Shown here: piece after piece, positions 1 through 12,170 of the stretch | How the letters are laid out: the number at the start of each line of letters is the position of its first letter | How positions within the stretch are numbered: position 1 is the first letter of the stretch | Assembly: GCA_028015205.1 (NCBI GenBank) | Contig: CM051514.1 | Location: 5,332,001-5,396,000, forward strand | Length of the DNA: 64,000 nt | Direction of reading: 5' to 3' | Source: Mytilisepta virgata | Taxonomy: Eukaryota > Mollusca > Bivalvia > Mytilida > Mytilidae | Program-made: the position numbers and the translations under genes | The notes under the pieces: generated by a model | What the model was told of the DNA's origin: nothing | The model's input: the letters and a program-made list of their open reading frames with translations, nothing else | The model's database searches: none

Positions 1-689
1 TTGCCAATTGGAACCAGACTAGACAACAATGGTCCTGAGGAGGTCCTCTTTCAGAAATTTGTCCAATGACCCAGACAGTCATCTAATATGGCCCCCACAG
101 CCAAATTTAGTTTGACATAGCACCTTATGGGAAAATTCATTTAACAATCTTCTTGTCTGAAACCACTACGCCAATTGGAACTAAATTTGGCAGTCAACCA
201 AGATGGTCACCACAACCAAACTTCGTTTAACATAGGACCCTATGTGAAAATTCATTTAAAACCTTCTTGTCTGAAAATCCTGATCCAAGTGGAACCAAAC
301 TTAGCAATGGTCTTTAGATGGCCCTCTTTTATAATTGTTTCTTGTGACACGGATTGTCAACAAAGCAAAACTTACTTTAACATAGGACCCTATGGGAAAA
401 TTTATTTAAAAATCTTTTTGTCTGAAACCACTTAGCCAATTCGAACTAAATTTGGAAGCAATGATCCTTAGATGGCCCTCTTTCATAATTAATGTTTCTG
501 ATGACCCGGACTGTAAACCAAGATGGCCACCACAGGAAAACTTTGGACCCTTTAGGAAAATTCATTTAGAAATTTAGAAATCACTAAGCCAATTGGAACT
601 AAACATGGCAGCCATAGATCTTACATGGTCCTATTTTAGAATTGTGTCCGATGACTCAGTCTGTCAACCAAAATGGCTGCCACAGTCAA

Positions 690-1330
690 ACTTTTTGTGT
701 CGCCTGCAGAACGCTTGTTCAACACATAGGGATCACTATCTGTCGTCTTGCGTCTTCTTGTGTCGCCTGCAGAATGCATGGTCGACACATAGGGATCATT
801 ATCTGTCGTCTTGCGTTTTGCGTTGTCACACTTTTCATCTATCCTCAACTACTCATAAACCGCTCAAAGGAATTTGATTAAAATCTCTCTGAGCATCAAC
901 CTTAATGCACAGGTGTGCATATGTATTTCATTTTTAGAAAATTTTAAAAAAAAATTTTGTAAGAATAGAAATCTTTGAAAAAAAGGTGGGGTCAAAACTT
1001 CTATCCTCAACTACTCATAAACCGCTCAAAGGAATTTGATGAAACTCTCTCTGAGCATCAACCTTAATGCACAGGTGTGCATATATATTTAATTTTTAGA
1101 AAATTTTTAAAAATTTTTTGTAAGAATAGAAATCTTTGAAAAAAAGGTGGGGTCAAAACTTCTATCCTCAACTACTCCATAACTGCTCAAAGGAATTTGA
1201 TGAAACTTTCTCAGTGCATTAACCTTAATGCATATATATTTCATATTTCATTTTTAGAAAATTTTAATATCTTTTGTAAAAATTGACGTCCGCAGGCGAC
1301 ACATGTCTTCCTTGGAAGACTCACACATTT
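690..1330 (+). mobile_element. Tandem-core element with GTGTCGCCTGC inverted ends, copy 1
   Basis: Left end tgtgtcgcctgcagaacg (also duplicated about 62 bp downstream), right end ccgcaggcgacacatg followed by the hairpin gtcttccttggaagac. The interior is about three monomers of about 180 bp (ctatcctcaactactcataa...ccttaatgcacaggtgtgcat, then an A/T run). It splits a pearl monomer: caaactt on the left and ttaacatagg on the right would join in the host. Same family as 43110-44345 in the opposite orientation. Confidence 0.7.
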
Positions 1331-1567
1331 TAACATAGGACCCAGTGGGAAAATTCATTGAAAAGTCTTCTTGTCTGAAACCACTAAGACAATTGTAACC
1401 AGTCTTGGCAATAATGATCCTTGCATGGTCATCTTTCTGAATTGTGTAAGACGACCCAGACTATAAACCAAGATGGCCACCATTGCCAAAATTAAATTGT
1501 CGTAGGATCCTTCTTGTTTGAAATCATCGGGGCAGTTGGAACCAGTTTCGGCAGCAATGGTTCTTAA

Positions 1568-3665
1568 AGACAAATCCCTCTATTCACTTCTGACATTAGG
1601 AATTTCTTTAATATCAACCCTAAGGTATTTCAAGTAATACTGATCAAAATGAGGTTTTAAAAAAATCAGGTCACCGGACTCGTTTTCGTGTTATTCCATC
1701 TCGAACTTTTCTCGTTTTAAGAAATAATTAAGAATAACGTGTCATTTTCAAAGGATTGCTATTCTTTTGAAACACGACAGACATTTTACATTGTGGTACC
1801 AGAATTTTTTATATTTCAAGATTTTTGTTTTGATTTAACAATTTTCTTTGCTCTAATTCTGAAAATAGTATATTATCTAATTTCCCGCCAATAAAATAGT
1901 GGTAGCTCTTTCCTACAAAGTGTATATAGGAAATTCTGACGTTAAGAATTTTCTTAAAATTGGCATGGAAGAAGAAAATAGCACTCTTTAACGAATAAGC
2001 TTTTAGAAAATATAAGTCACCGACCTTTTAAGAAAGAAAAAAACAATTTTTATTTTATTCGTTTTTCAACAATTGTTATGAAGATTAGAGTTATCTTCTC
2101 TTGGATAAAAATGTTGAATGACGTTGTACGTCATAATTGAGTTTCCCATTAAATGTTGCCATTCATAAATTCACGGCTCAGAAAAATTTTTTGAGTAAAA
2201 CATGAAAATACAATAAACAGTGAAAATAAACATAAAAATGAACGGAATATATATTCTAAATTCTAACTGAAGCTATAGTAAGTGTTGTTGTTGTGTTTGA
2301 TATTGATTCAGATGCTAGATACGTGTATTCTTCAGTCCTAAAAGAATTACTTGTGTTGAGTTCTTGGTTTCGGATGTATCAATGTACCACTTTTATTTTT
2401 TTTCTTTTGCAATGAAAAGTAATAAAATGCTATTGATACTAAAACCAAGAAATTGTAAGAGAGTGGTAAAGAGTATAACTTATGACAATAAAAAATAATT
2501 TTTTGTCCGAATAACGGTAACTATAAAAATCTTAACATTTGGTTAGACTCCACTAATTATCTCAGTTTCAAAGAAATGCACCCCCAGAATTTATTAATTA
2601 TTAGAGTTGGTAAATTTTGACTATACATGATAAATAAATAATAAATGTCTTAACCTCAAAATTGTAATATTGACCGAAAGAGGATAGATTTTAGTTTAAA
2701 AAAATACGAAAACATTAACTGATTTTGCTTCTGGCAAGTAATGGGAGGTAATAAACTGGGACTATTGTATTGACATGTGGTGTGTAAAACTTTGACAGTG
2801 ATAATCGGCACCTGAACTGGTAAGTTAAATTGTGGAAAAAAGAGCCGGAAAAGTAAACCTTTTTTTTCCAACATATGTAATGGAATTTTATGCAGAATCT
2901 GAAAAATTAAGCCTCAATATGGATTGAAACGCTGCATCAGACCTCAATTTTAAGCCTAAGTGGAGTGAAATTGAACATTTTTAAAGCTTTTTTTATGAAA
3001 TTTTTTTAAATGTTGTATGCCAACTAGGTTTCGATGGATATTTTTTATTTATTTTATCATGATTGAAACAATGCTAACATAATGGGCTTTCAGAATATAT
3101 ATACATGTATATGGGTATTATTTACTCTGAAGATGGCACAAGACCGTGACATTTGTAAGCTTACTTCACATAGACAATGCTACTATTAATTTATGGAGTC
3201 TAACCTTAGCATGCTTAGCTTAAGATTGCCAAGAAAAAACTATTTGTCAAAATGAAGCTAACAGTTGCATAAAATAATAGTAATAGTTATAAAAATATAG
3301 TAAATGGAAGTCGTCAGAAACATTAATTAAGTTCATGATCTCTAATTATATTTTCAAATCTGCATTTTATAAAAATAATTTAAGTGTAAATGTAGTTCAG
3401 ATCGGAAAGTTTTGTTAATCTATTTTATTTTGAAAGTTTAACTAAGTCATACATGAAATATGGCCCATTTCTCTCTTAAAATTCATTTAACGTTAACTTT
3501 TGCGAACCTTCCATTGAATCGAGTCGTCATTCTATTTTCTTTGATCAACGTTGATAATTCTTCTCAAACGTTTATAGAATTCGCAGAAATTGCGACATCA
3601 TAAGCTGTCGACTGCATAATACCGTTGCGCTGGTATATGCGCAAAAACAATAGAGGGATTTGTCT
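1568..3665. mobile_element. 2.1-kb non-autonomous DNA transposon with TTAA target duplication
   Basis: Terminal inverted repeats AGACAAATCCCTCTATT at 1568 and its exact reverse complement ending at 3665, flanked by TTAA at 1564-1567 and 3666-3669. Removing the element and one TTAA rejoins the host monomer (aatggttc-TTAA-atggtcctgcgatgac). A TTAA duplication fits piggyBac or Kolobok superfamilies; neither can be chosen. No open frame of transposase size is present. The interior is AT-rich without other recognised features. Confidence 0.8.
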
Positions 3666-3706
3666 TTAAATGGTCCTGCGATGACTTGGACTGTCAACTA
3701 AGATAA

Positions 3707-4006
3707 GGGAGCAACCATATGATTTTTATGGGGAGGGGCGCGGGGGGGGGGGGGGGGGGCTAGGATCAAATTTGAAATAAAAAGGCAGGACCAGGATTTT
3801 GGCAAATTAAAAAGATAGGATCACTTTAGATGTAAAAAAAAGAATGCAGGACCTGTGTCGATCAGGAAATGTTTTGTTTGAAAATAAAAATGTAATCCGT
3901 AGTAGTGCCCAAAAATAAATCCAGGGCCAAAATTTTGACGAAAAAATAGCAGGATCAACCATTTGATCCTAGCCCCCTCCCCCCATAAAAATCAAATGGT
4001 TGCCCC
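3707..4006. mobile_element. 300-bp MITE, TAA target duplication, PIF/Harbinger-like
   Basis: Imperfect inverted repeats of about 33 bp: gggagcaaccatatgatttt at 3707 and aaaatcaaatggttgcccc ending at 4006. TAA flanks it at 3704-3706 and 4007-4009. A poly-G run (about 18 nt) lies just inside the left arm and poly-C inside the right. Three-base TWA duplications are typical of PIF/Harbinger MITEs. Confidence 0.75.
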
Positions 4007-4167
4007 TAACTGCCACCGCCAAACTTAGTTTAACATAGGACCCTATAACATATGACCCTATATGTGGAACAACAAGCCAAATAGACTGTTACACTTAGAT
4101 TTCTAGTCATTTTTAAGATGGAGAAGTTAAATTCAGGTGAGCCATACAGGTTTTTATGAGCCTCTTG

Positions 4168-5030
4168 TTCGTCTGTTATCAAAATATCTTGGGTATGCAA
4201 ATAGTCATTTTTCTTTCAATTGTCTTTTGTAGGAAAGTGTTTGTATTTTGCATCATATATTTATCTTATAGGGCCATGTAAGCCATTGTCATCACTTGGT
4301 CTGCATTGTCCAATTTATTCTCGAATTACATGTTTCTTCTTAGTTTCTCTGCATATTTCTGAAGTTCCTTAACGGTTTTTTGTGAATAGATTAGTCAGAT
4401 ATTTATAGAGGTTCCAACTACTAGGATCGCTTATAAGCTCCACTAAAAAATTATTGATGAATAATAATGTGCATGAATCGTGAATCTGTGCCGATATGTA
4501 TCTCAGGTTTGTCTTTAGTTACCAATATTGTGTTTTATTTTTTCAAATTTCTCCAAGGTCATACATGTCCTATAAGTTTCATCAGAGCTTTGCCAAAATA
4601 ATTTGAATTAATATTCTTACCAAAACAAGATACAACTTTAATATATAGCATTTTGCTTGTTGTCCATAATCTCATAATGTTTCAAACTTTGATCTTATCT
4701 TATTCTTCTTGTTTTCAATTTCTTTCACTGTTAATTTTTTAAAAATTCAAAAATGTTTTTGATACATTGCTGATCTATCTATGGCTATGATTTACCACTG
4801 ATTGTGCTGACTGTTTCAGAAAAAGGAAAAAAAGGAAAAAAAGAGAAAAGAGAAAATAGAAAAGAAATCAAAATCTACAAAGAAAGCCGACACACAGGAG
4901 GAAGGTAATCAAAACAAAATTAAATATTATACATCATTATTATCAGCCATGGTTTTCAATTGTTGATTAGCTAACAGATCCTAACACCAAATACCAACCA
5001 AATGTTCCTGGGGAGGTCCTTTACAGAATT
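4168..5030. other. Unassigned spacer
   Basis: AT-rich DNA with no recognised repeat ends. The only candidate feature is the lysine-rich exon at 4820-4904. Confidence 0.5.
4820..4904 (+). CDS. Candidate lysine-rich exon of an unidentified gene
   Basis: A ctgactgtttcag acceptor is followed by 85 nt open in one frame (28 codons + 1). They encode a Lys/Glu-rich peptide ending KADTQEE, with a gtaatc donor. It could be a real internal exon of a plus-strand gene, but no partner exon was found, and A-rich low-complexity DNA often stays open by chance. It does not fit the Roco gene. Confidence 0.2.
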
Positions 5031-5810
5031 TGTAATTTTGGTTCTGATCAAATATTCATCATGGCTGCCAGGCCCAATAATGTGTTCTGAAATGTGGCTG
5101 AAATTTAAAAAATCTTCTTGTCAGAAACCACAAGACCAAATTTACTTCTACTTTGCAGGAATTTTCCATAGATAGTCGTCTACCAAATTTGTAATTTTGG
5201 TGCCGATTGGAAATCCAAGATGGCCACCACCGTGGGACATAGTTAACATAGCACCTTATGGGAAATACATACAAATAACTTCTTCTTCCAAACCGTTTGA
5301 CAGATTGAATTAGTAATATGCCTGAATGATTGTATGATGGTCCTGTATCAAATTTGTAATTTTGATTACGATTGGAAATTTGAGATGACTACCACTGCAT
5401 GACATAGTTAACACAGTACCCAATGTTTCAAAAATCTTCTTGTCAGAAACTACAATACCAAATGAACTTTTACTTTGCAGGAATGTTCCTTAGATGGTCC
5501 TCTACCAAATTTGTAATTTTGGTGCCAATTGGAAATCCAACATGGCCGCCACCATGGGACATAGTTTACATAGGACCTTCTGGGAAATACATACAAACAA
5601 CTTCTTCTTCGAAAAGTTTTGACATATTGAATTTATAATATTCCTGATTGATTATATGATGGTCCTGTACCAAATTTATAATTTTGATGCCGATTGGATA
5701 TCCAAGATGGCTGCCACTTTGGGACACATTTAATATGGGATCTATGGAAAATACGTACAAATAGCTCACAAAACATTTCACACATTTAATCACACTCCTA
5801 TACAAATCAT
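5030..5810. repeat. Tandem array, monomer about 150-160 bp, pearl-core variant
   Basis: Repeats of accaaatttgtaattttggt, aatccaagatggccgccacc, gggacatagttaacatagg, and an aacttcttcttc block recur about every 150-180 bp (5190, 5370, 5520, 5680). Related monomers are at 50290-50650. No element ends were recognised here. Confidence 0.7.
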
Positions 5811-6220
5811 TCTAGAAATGAAACACATGATGACCATGACCATCTGATTAGATTTTAAAAAATATTCACGTACAACAAACACGTTCTTAAGAACAGGAAG
5901 TAAAGTAAATTTAAATCTTAGTCGGATTACTGCAAACCCGATACAACAATAAATTAAGAAATAAAAATAACAAAATAATGAATTTTAATTAAAATATTGC
6001 AGAAAAGAATATTCATGAAAAATTTGTTTGTTGAAATGATATTTAAACAGTCTGAGGTTTAATTGAAGAGATGTTAAATTAGTTTAACCCAAAATCACCA
6101 CTTTACAAGGATTACAGTCACATGTAATCACCTGATACATTGGAAACAAAAAAATGATGTTTGATTTCATCCAAAAACATGTGATTCATTCAATTTTTCC
6201 AATATATCATTTCTATTTCC
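5811..6220. other. Unassigned AT-rich spacer
   Basis: No open frame, hairpin or repeat boundary recognised. Confidence 0.4.
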
Positions 6221-6640
6221 TGTAAGATCACAATTATAAAGTAAGAATAACTTAGTTTGATTTTAACAAAAATTGAATTCTTTGGGTTCTTTGATATGCT
6301 GAAACTAAACATGTACTTAGTTTTTTAATTATGGGCCCAGTTTTCAAGTTGGTCCAAATCGGGGTCCAAAATTAATCTTTGTTTGATTTCATCGAAAATT
6401 GAACTATTGGGGTTCTTTGATATGCCGAATCTAACCGTGCATTTAGATTCTTAATTTTTGGTCCCGTTTTCAAATTGGTCTACATTAAGGTCCAAAGGGT
6501 CCAAAATTAAACTTAGTTTGATTTTAACAAAAATTGAATTCTTGGGGTTCTTTGATATGCTGAATCTAAACATGTACTTATTTTTTTTTATTATGGGCCC
6601 AGTTTTCAAGTTGGTCCAAATCGGGGTCCAAAATTAAAGC
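6221..6640. repeat. Three diverged tandem copies of about 130-150 bp
   Basis: The block tttgatttyaacaaaaattg, then ggttctttgatatgctgaa, then gttttcaagttggtccaaat occurs three times (from about 6258, 6385 and 6510). Confidence 0.75.
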
Positions 6641-7530
6641 TAAAAAAGGGGTAAATTATTTTTTTTGGGGGGGGGGGGGGGGGGGGGGGCAATTCTCCAC
6701 AGCATATTGTATTGCACAAGAAGCAAAAAATTGAATATAAATTCAAATCATATGACCAATTCTAAGTTCTTTATTTCAGTTATTCTGTGTCAGAAACCTA
6801 TTATGTGTCAAATATTTGAAGAAATTTTCAATTGCACAGTATTGTGCAATAGCAAGAAATTGATATGTGTGCCCTGTTATCAAAACCTTATTATTAACAA
6901 ATTCCATGACTATGATGTCCTTTTCTATTTTAATATGTTATGGTGTATTTAAATGGGCTGTTATGGTTGCAAAGTATAAAGAAATGGGAGGGGGTGGAAA
7001 CAAAATTTAGAGGGGGGGGGGTAAATGAGAAATTGGGGAGGGGGTAATTTTTTTCTCATTTCATATTTCATAAATTAAAAAGAAAATTTCAAATTTTTTT
7101 AGCAAAAAAAGGGGGGGGTTACAATAAATTTTATTGTTTTTTGTTTTTTTTTTGGGAGGGGGGGGGTCAGTGTGCAACTTCATAAAAGCTAAAAAAAGGG
7201 GTAAATTATTATTTTTTTTTTGGGGGGGGGGCAATTCTCCACAGCATATTGTATTGCACAAGAAGCAAAAAATTGAATATAAATTCAAATCATATGACCA
7301 ATTCTAAGTTCTTTGATTTCAGTTATTCTGTGTCAGAAACCTATTATGTGTCAAATATTTGAAGAAATTTTCAATTACACAGTATTGCGCAATAGCAAGA
7401 AATTGATATGTGTGCCCAATTTTAAATTTTAAATTGGTTATTTCTGATTTATATATAAAAACAAATAATACTGATATGGTTTGAATAGGTAAATTAAAAA
7501 ATTTTAAGTTCTTAGACAACATTCATTCTG
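6640..7530. repeat. Direct duplication with long poly-G tracts
   Basis: Segment 6640-6870 (aaaaaggggtaaattatttt, poly-G, then caattctccacagcatattg and onward) recurs almost unchanged at 7190-7420, about 545 bp later. Poly-G runs of about 24, 9 and 10 nt mark the copies. A third, partial copy of the tctgtgtcagaaacctat part is at 7528. Confidence 0.8.
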
Positions 7531-7749
7531 TGTCAGAAACCTATGCTGTGTCAAATATTTATTCACAATCCAAATTCAGTATTGTATCAAGCTTGAATGT
7601 TGTGTTCATAATTGCCCCGACTATTCAGGGTTCGACATCTGCGGTCGTATCTAGCTGTGCCCAGCGGAGCATTTTATTTAAAACTGCGAAAATATTTCTT
7701 CTATATTTAATTGTTTCTGAGATACAAAAGGTTAATCTGACATAAAAAG

Positions 7750-8660
7750 CAGAGTGACTGGGTATGTAAATTTTATATTGTCCCCTGCCACTATGTCTGT
7801 GGAGGACATAGTACTTTCATCTTTGCAAGTTATTTTGCCATTAATAACAACAGAAAAAATCATCAGGCATTTAATTTTAAAATATTTTACTCTGAAACAA
7901 TCCATACCAAACTTTGGAGGAATATTTTTGTTTGTTCCTCTTTTACAATTATGCTCATGGGTCCATACCTTTGACCAATATGGCCACCATTACTAAAGAT
8001 AGTAATATCAGCAAAAAATTATGTAAAAATCCTCTGAAACAATTAGGCCATTTGTAATCAAACTTTGAATGTTCCTCTTTCACAAATATTTTTGATGGTC
8101 TGAACTTCCAACAAATATACTGCCTTTACTAAAAACAGAAATCAGCAAAAAATATTTAAAAATCTTCCCCAGTGAAACAACAGAGGAATTGAAACCAAAC
8201 ATTGATATGGTCCTTAGGTCCCCTTTCTAAGTTATTTCTGTGGACCTCTGGCCATTATATCTGCTATTAATAGAAATAGAAAAATCATCAAAAAAGACTC
8301 CTATGAAGTAACTAGGTCAGTTGAGACCAAAGTTTGGTGGAATTGATCTTTGGACATTCCCTTTCAGAATTATGTTATTCTGGACCTCCAACCAATATGG
8401 CCGCCATTGCAAAAAATAGAAAAGCCTTGAAATTTTTTTTTCTATTCAGAAACAGCTGTATTCATTTTAGACCAAACCTTTTCAAAATTGACCCAAGATC
8501 TGGACCTCTGACCAATATGACTACCATTAACGAAAATATAATAATCAGCCCAGACATTCTCTGAAGTCACTTCTTCACTTGAGATCAACCTTTGATCAAA
8601 TGGTCTTTAAGTGGTCTCCTTTGAAAATGTTATCCGATGTCAGGATCATAGAGCAATATA
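7750..8660. repeat. Tandem array, monomer about 150-160 bp, pearl-core variant
   Basis: Monomers share gaccaatatggccgccatt, actaaaaatagaaaaatca and cctctgaaacaa blocks (around 7975, 8110, 8255, 8395, 8505). No ends were recognised. The next 400 bp (8690-9060) hold fragments of other pearl-type starts (ggtgtattatggtatgcc; agctcacttgacccaaaggg at 8943). Confidence 0.65.
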
Positions 8661-9065
8661 GTCACTGTGTTTTTTTAGATATAAATTTATAGGCTTTATT
8701 ATAACATTCCTTGTCATAAAAATACGCCAATCTTTAAAGACAGGGTGTATTATGGTATGCCATTAACCGTCCATCTGTCCGTCTATTCATCAGTCCGACC
8801 GTCCATCGTCCACACTTCGGACAATAAATCAAAAGGTTTCGCAGTTATGGGACTTTATTCATAAAAAAAGGGGGATTTTCCAGTTTTCGGACTAAACTGA
8901 AAAATGTTCCAAGAAATTTTCCTGAAACTTTGGTAAATTTTTAGCTCACTTGACCCAAAGGGTCCATCAGAGAGGGTTCACCAGACCTCAACCTCATAAT
9001 ATATAATACAGCTTGAGAAAAATTATTTTCTACATTTATATTATAGTTTTACAAAAATAAAATTT

Positions 9066-9370
9066 TTAAAAAGTTTGAGCATTGGACCAGTTAGCAGTTT
9101 TCAGAATATTGTCTAAAGATACACCTGCATTGTAAGTTGCTGAAGTGGAGGCTGCTCTGAAAGAATGAGCACAAAACACACAAGTGTTAATCCCAGATTG
9201 CATTAAAACAAATTTCAACCATCTAGCTAATGTACTGGTTGAAATGTTTTTTCTGTGTTCCATACAATTTGAAGTAGTAGGCTGAAATCTAAAAGTAGGT
9301 GGCTGTGACATGCGGCCGGCAAAGCGTGGCGCCTGAACGGCAGGGGTCTGGGGTAAATAGAGCAAAATCC
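9066..9370 (-). pseudogene. DIRS-type retroelement: tyrosine recombinase C-terminus, broken
   Basis: Minus strand. The last part of a 143-codon frame has the tyrosine-recombinase C-terminal pattern: ISTSTLARWLK, then AHSFRAASTS (the HxxR box), then an ILKTANWS box and TF. A TAA follows TF directly, and a Phe-Tyr pair in the same frame, where the catalytic Tyr normally sits, comes after this stop. Upstream the frame merges without a recombinase N-terminal half into the connection region of the reverse transcriptase, so an internal deletion removed RNase H and the first half of the recombinase. Confidence 0.65.
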
Positions 9371-9539
9371 TGCATTCTCGCAATCTCCTGGCACCTAATT
9401 CCATCTTTCTAAATAGTCCAAGAAGTCTAGCAACCAAGCAAATCTTCACTACTTTCTTGTCAAGAACCATTTTACAGACTTTTACAATTTTCTCCAATTT
9501 TTCTTGAGGTAGAAAATCCTTAAATCTTTCACTATCAAT

Positions 9540-10090
9540 CGCATTGCCTAAGAAAGTGATAACTTATGATGGAACAGGAGTTGATTTTTCTTGATTTACA
9601 ATAAACCCTAAAGATTCAAAAGTTTCCGTCATAGTGTGATAATTTGATTCCCAAATTTGCCTGTTCACATCCATTGCCAATGAATCATCAAAATAAAAAA
9701 AAATGAACAGATGCCCCTCTTTCTAAAGTATGAAAACGTTGGTTTTAATACCTTTGTGAATACTTTTGGAGCTGAACTTACTCCAAAACAAAGACAATTA
9801 AATTCATATAAAGTGCCTTTCCAGTGGAATTTTAGATATTTCCTATGGTCTTTGTGTATCGGAATGGAAAAATAGGCATCTTTAAGGTCTACAGACACAA
9901 AATAAACACCCCGTTCCACTGAACTTAATACCAAAGCCAAACTTTCTTGCTTAAAATGATGATACTCAATGAACTCATAAAGTTTTGTCAAATTAATTTC
10001 TGGTCAGAATTTACCATTTTCCTTTCCCACAAGAAAAATATTTGATATAAATTGATCATTTTCATATTTCGAGATTGAAATTGCACCTTT
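9540..10090 (-). pseudogene. DIRS-type retroelement: reverse transcriptase fragment, broken
   Basis: Minus strand. The frame shows VSVDLKDAYFSIPIH (RT block with the first catalytic Asp), then LKFHWKGTLYEF, then a CFGVSSAPKVFTK block, as in DIRS/Ty3-type RTs. The YxDD-equivalent segment is present only in a neighbouring frame (near 9680), so there is a frameshift. A TGA interrupts the motif upstream (near 10001). The downstream thumb/connection region has another stop near 9565. The element is non-functional. Confidence 0.7.
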
Positions 10091-10387
10091 ATTAAGAAGT
10101 TTTATCTATTGGTCAATGATTTTTTCCCTTTTCTAAGAAAATTTTATGATATTAGGAAATGAATTTTGACATGGTTTTGAATTCAAATTTATATCCTGTA
10201 ATTAGTATTTAATATCCATGGATCAGAGGAAAACAATTTCCATTCTGATACAAAATTTCTGATACAAACATTACTGCAGTGAATTGTCTAACCTTTAAAA
10301 CCTTGAGTAACCTGGATCTTTCCCCATCCTTGGGGGTCATCCTCTGCCTCTGTCCGTCCGTCCCCCCCCTTCCCATGTCCTCTTTGT

Positions 10388-11750
10388 CTAGGCCCATATC
10401 GTGAAGGGCCCCTTCTTGAGTTTTTTAACTCCTCTATAGGTACCTTTAACATTCATTAGTTTACTACGCTCTCCTACATGTATCTCTTTTAACTTTTGTG
10501 TCAGTTCTGATCCAAACAAAATGTCCCCTATTGGATTTGAAGGCGCACATAATTTATGAAATCTCCTTCTTTCGAATCTGTTTATAAGGTATCGTCGTAG
10601 AATTGAGAGCTCAAAGTGGGCATTACATATGAGTGCTAAAGTGTCCATACATTTTTAACAACCGGCTTATTTGGGTCACTTAACATTTGCATAATTGAAA
10701 TGAGTGGCGAGACAGCTAACCCCATAAGCCTTTGAACATCTTGTACAGCTGCATCTCTTGCACGAGTAGTAGGAGGGGTGTTGCCGTTTTCTATTTCTGC
10801 CATTTAGCAACACCCGTAGCAGGAGAGAGATCCCTGGCCTTTTCTAGTAGGCAATAACGGTTTACAATTATATAAAATTTTAATGTTCATGGACTTCAAA
10901 GATTCCTGAATGTTTGCTATTTTAGTGCAACATTTACTTATGGAATCTGCAAGTTTTGCATTAGCAGCATCTGAAAACTCGATCTTGCTAGTGAAAATTT
11001 GAGGAAAATCATCCTCCATATTATCATCAGCTTCTTGAGTTTCAATTTCTTCACTTGTACCAAATTCGTTATTGTCATTGCATAAATTTTCACATTATTT
11101 ATTCAAATCCAATGGTTGGTTCAAATTTGTTGTAGTACTACAAGAGGGTTTGTCTGTATCAGTTGAATTATTATCAAGATTTCTGTTTATCTAACTTTAA
11201 ATAGAATTAAAGAAGTTCAGCAAATCCTGCAATACTTCAGGATACTACTGTGGCATTTTTCTGTTCTTAGGTTTTGAAGGTACAGGTTTTTTATTGTCGT
11301 CAACAGCACCATCTTTACATTTTATAGCCTTGGCCTGCCCTTTCTTGTTCAATCCAGGACCTTTACCTGGTCCTTTATTACTTCTATCTGTACTTACGGA
11401 CGTGCCCGCAGATACATTATTGACATTGTTCTTGCTATTTGTACCTTCCGGTCATCAACAGCACCATCTTTACGTTTTATAGCCTTGGCCTGCCCTTTCT
11501 TGTTCAATCCAGGACCTTTACCTGGTCCTTTATTACTTCTGTCTGTACTTACGAACATGTCGTCAGATACATTATTGACATTGTTCTTGCTATATGTACC
11601 TTCTGGTTAAATATTATCCGTTTTGGACGTAGCATTATTATTTTCATCCAATTGAGAAAATCCCAAAAAGAACTTCTCAGACACGAACAAATTCAAAATA
11701 TCTGGATAATTTTGCTCTGAGTCCACATTTGTATGATGTTGTAAACATGA
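10388..11750 (-). pseudogene. DIRS-type retroelement: ORF1 (gag-like) remnants
   Basis: Upstream of the RT on the minus strand are fragments of the ORF1 protein that precedes RT in DIRS-like elements. One (11019-10804) is a helical segment of the AANAKLADSISKCCTKI type followed by a cysteine-bearing end. The next (10648-10388) has LALICNAHFELSILRRYL and LCAPSNPIGDILFGSELTQ, resembling the conserved ORF1 segment of mollusc and cnidarian DIRS copies. Stops and frameshifts interrupt it. The region beyond 11040 is Lys/Gly-rich on this strand and contains the 155-bp duplication at 11297-11606. Inverted termini were not recognised. Confidence 0.5.
11297..11606. repeat. 155-bp tandem duplication in the DIRS ORF1 remnant
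   Basis: Two near-identical copies, 11297-11451 and 11452-11606, each starting around gtcrtcaacagcaccatct and ending at the ttgtaccttc stretch. They differ at few positions, so the duplication is later than much of the element's decay. Confidence 0.8.
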
Positions 11751-11759
11751 ACTAAATGT

Positions 11760-12170
11760 CGTAAAATTTAACGACAGTGTCTCTGTAAATTACAGATATT
11801 TATACTTTGTTTGCTAATTGCAAATGTTAAACATCAACAAATTGTAAACTGTTTATTAATTATCCCGATTGGGACACTGGCTTATATAACAATAAGACAC
11901 CTGTTCTACTTAATCGACAAGCTTTTATAGTACTCGGGGATAGTTTCTTTTATTATGTAAATAAGGAACACTGGCCAGAACTGGTAACAATAATTCTTAC
12001 TCAACCCAAGAATCCTGTGGGGCTACGATAGAGAATGCTTGTTTTGAGTACATACCATATATTTTATTGTTTAATTGCGAAGGTGAGATATAGGTATTAA
12101 TTTCCGGCGCGAGAGCGACTTTATAGAATTTTAATAACTGTGGACACATAAAACCTACAATTAAGATTTT
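11760..12170. other. Unassigned spacer, possibly the DIRS 5' terminus
   Basis: Lies immediately upstream (minus-strand sense) of the ORF1 remnant. It includes a GC-richer stretch near 12000-12035. No inverted or split repeat matching the other side of the element was recognised. Confidence 0.3.

Larger units (their letters stand above)
1..4167 (+). mobile_element. Pearl-type (Helentron-like) element, tandem core, 5' end outside window
   Basis: Tandem monomers of about 150 bp share blocks such as accaagatggccaccaca, a ttagtttaacataggaccc type block, and cttcttgtctgaaacca. They occupy 1-690, 1331-1567, 3666-3706 and 4007-4130. The unit ends with caggtgagccatacagg...gagcctcttg at 4134-4167, the 3' terminus seen in the complete copies at 30242 and 37276. 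Three younger elements interrupt it (about 690-1330, 1568-3665, 3707-4006). No coding capacity. Confidence 0.7.

Noticed and set aside
6665..6952. 95-codon frame beginning with poly-glycine
   Set aside because: Created by a poly-G run in a duplicated non-coding segment; the second copy of the duplication does not keep the frame.
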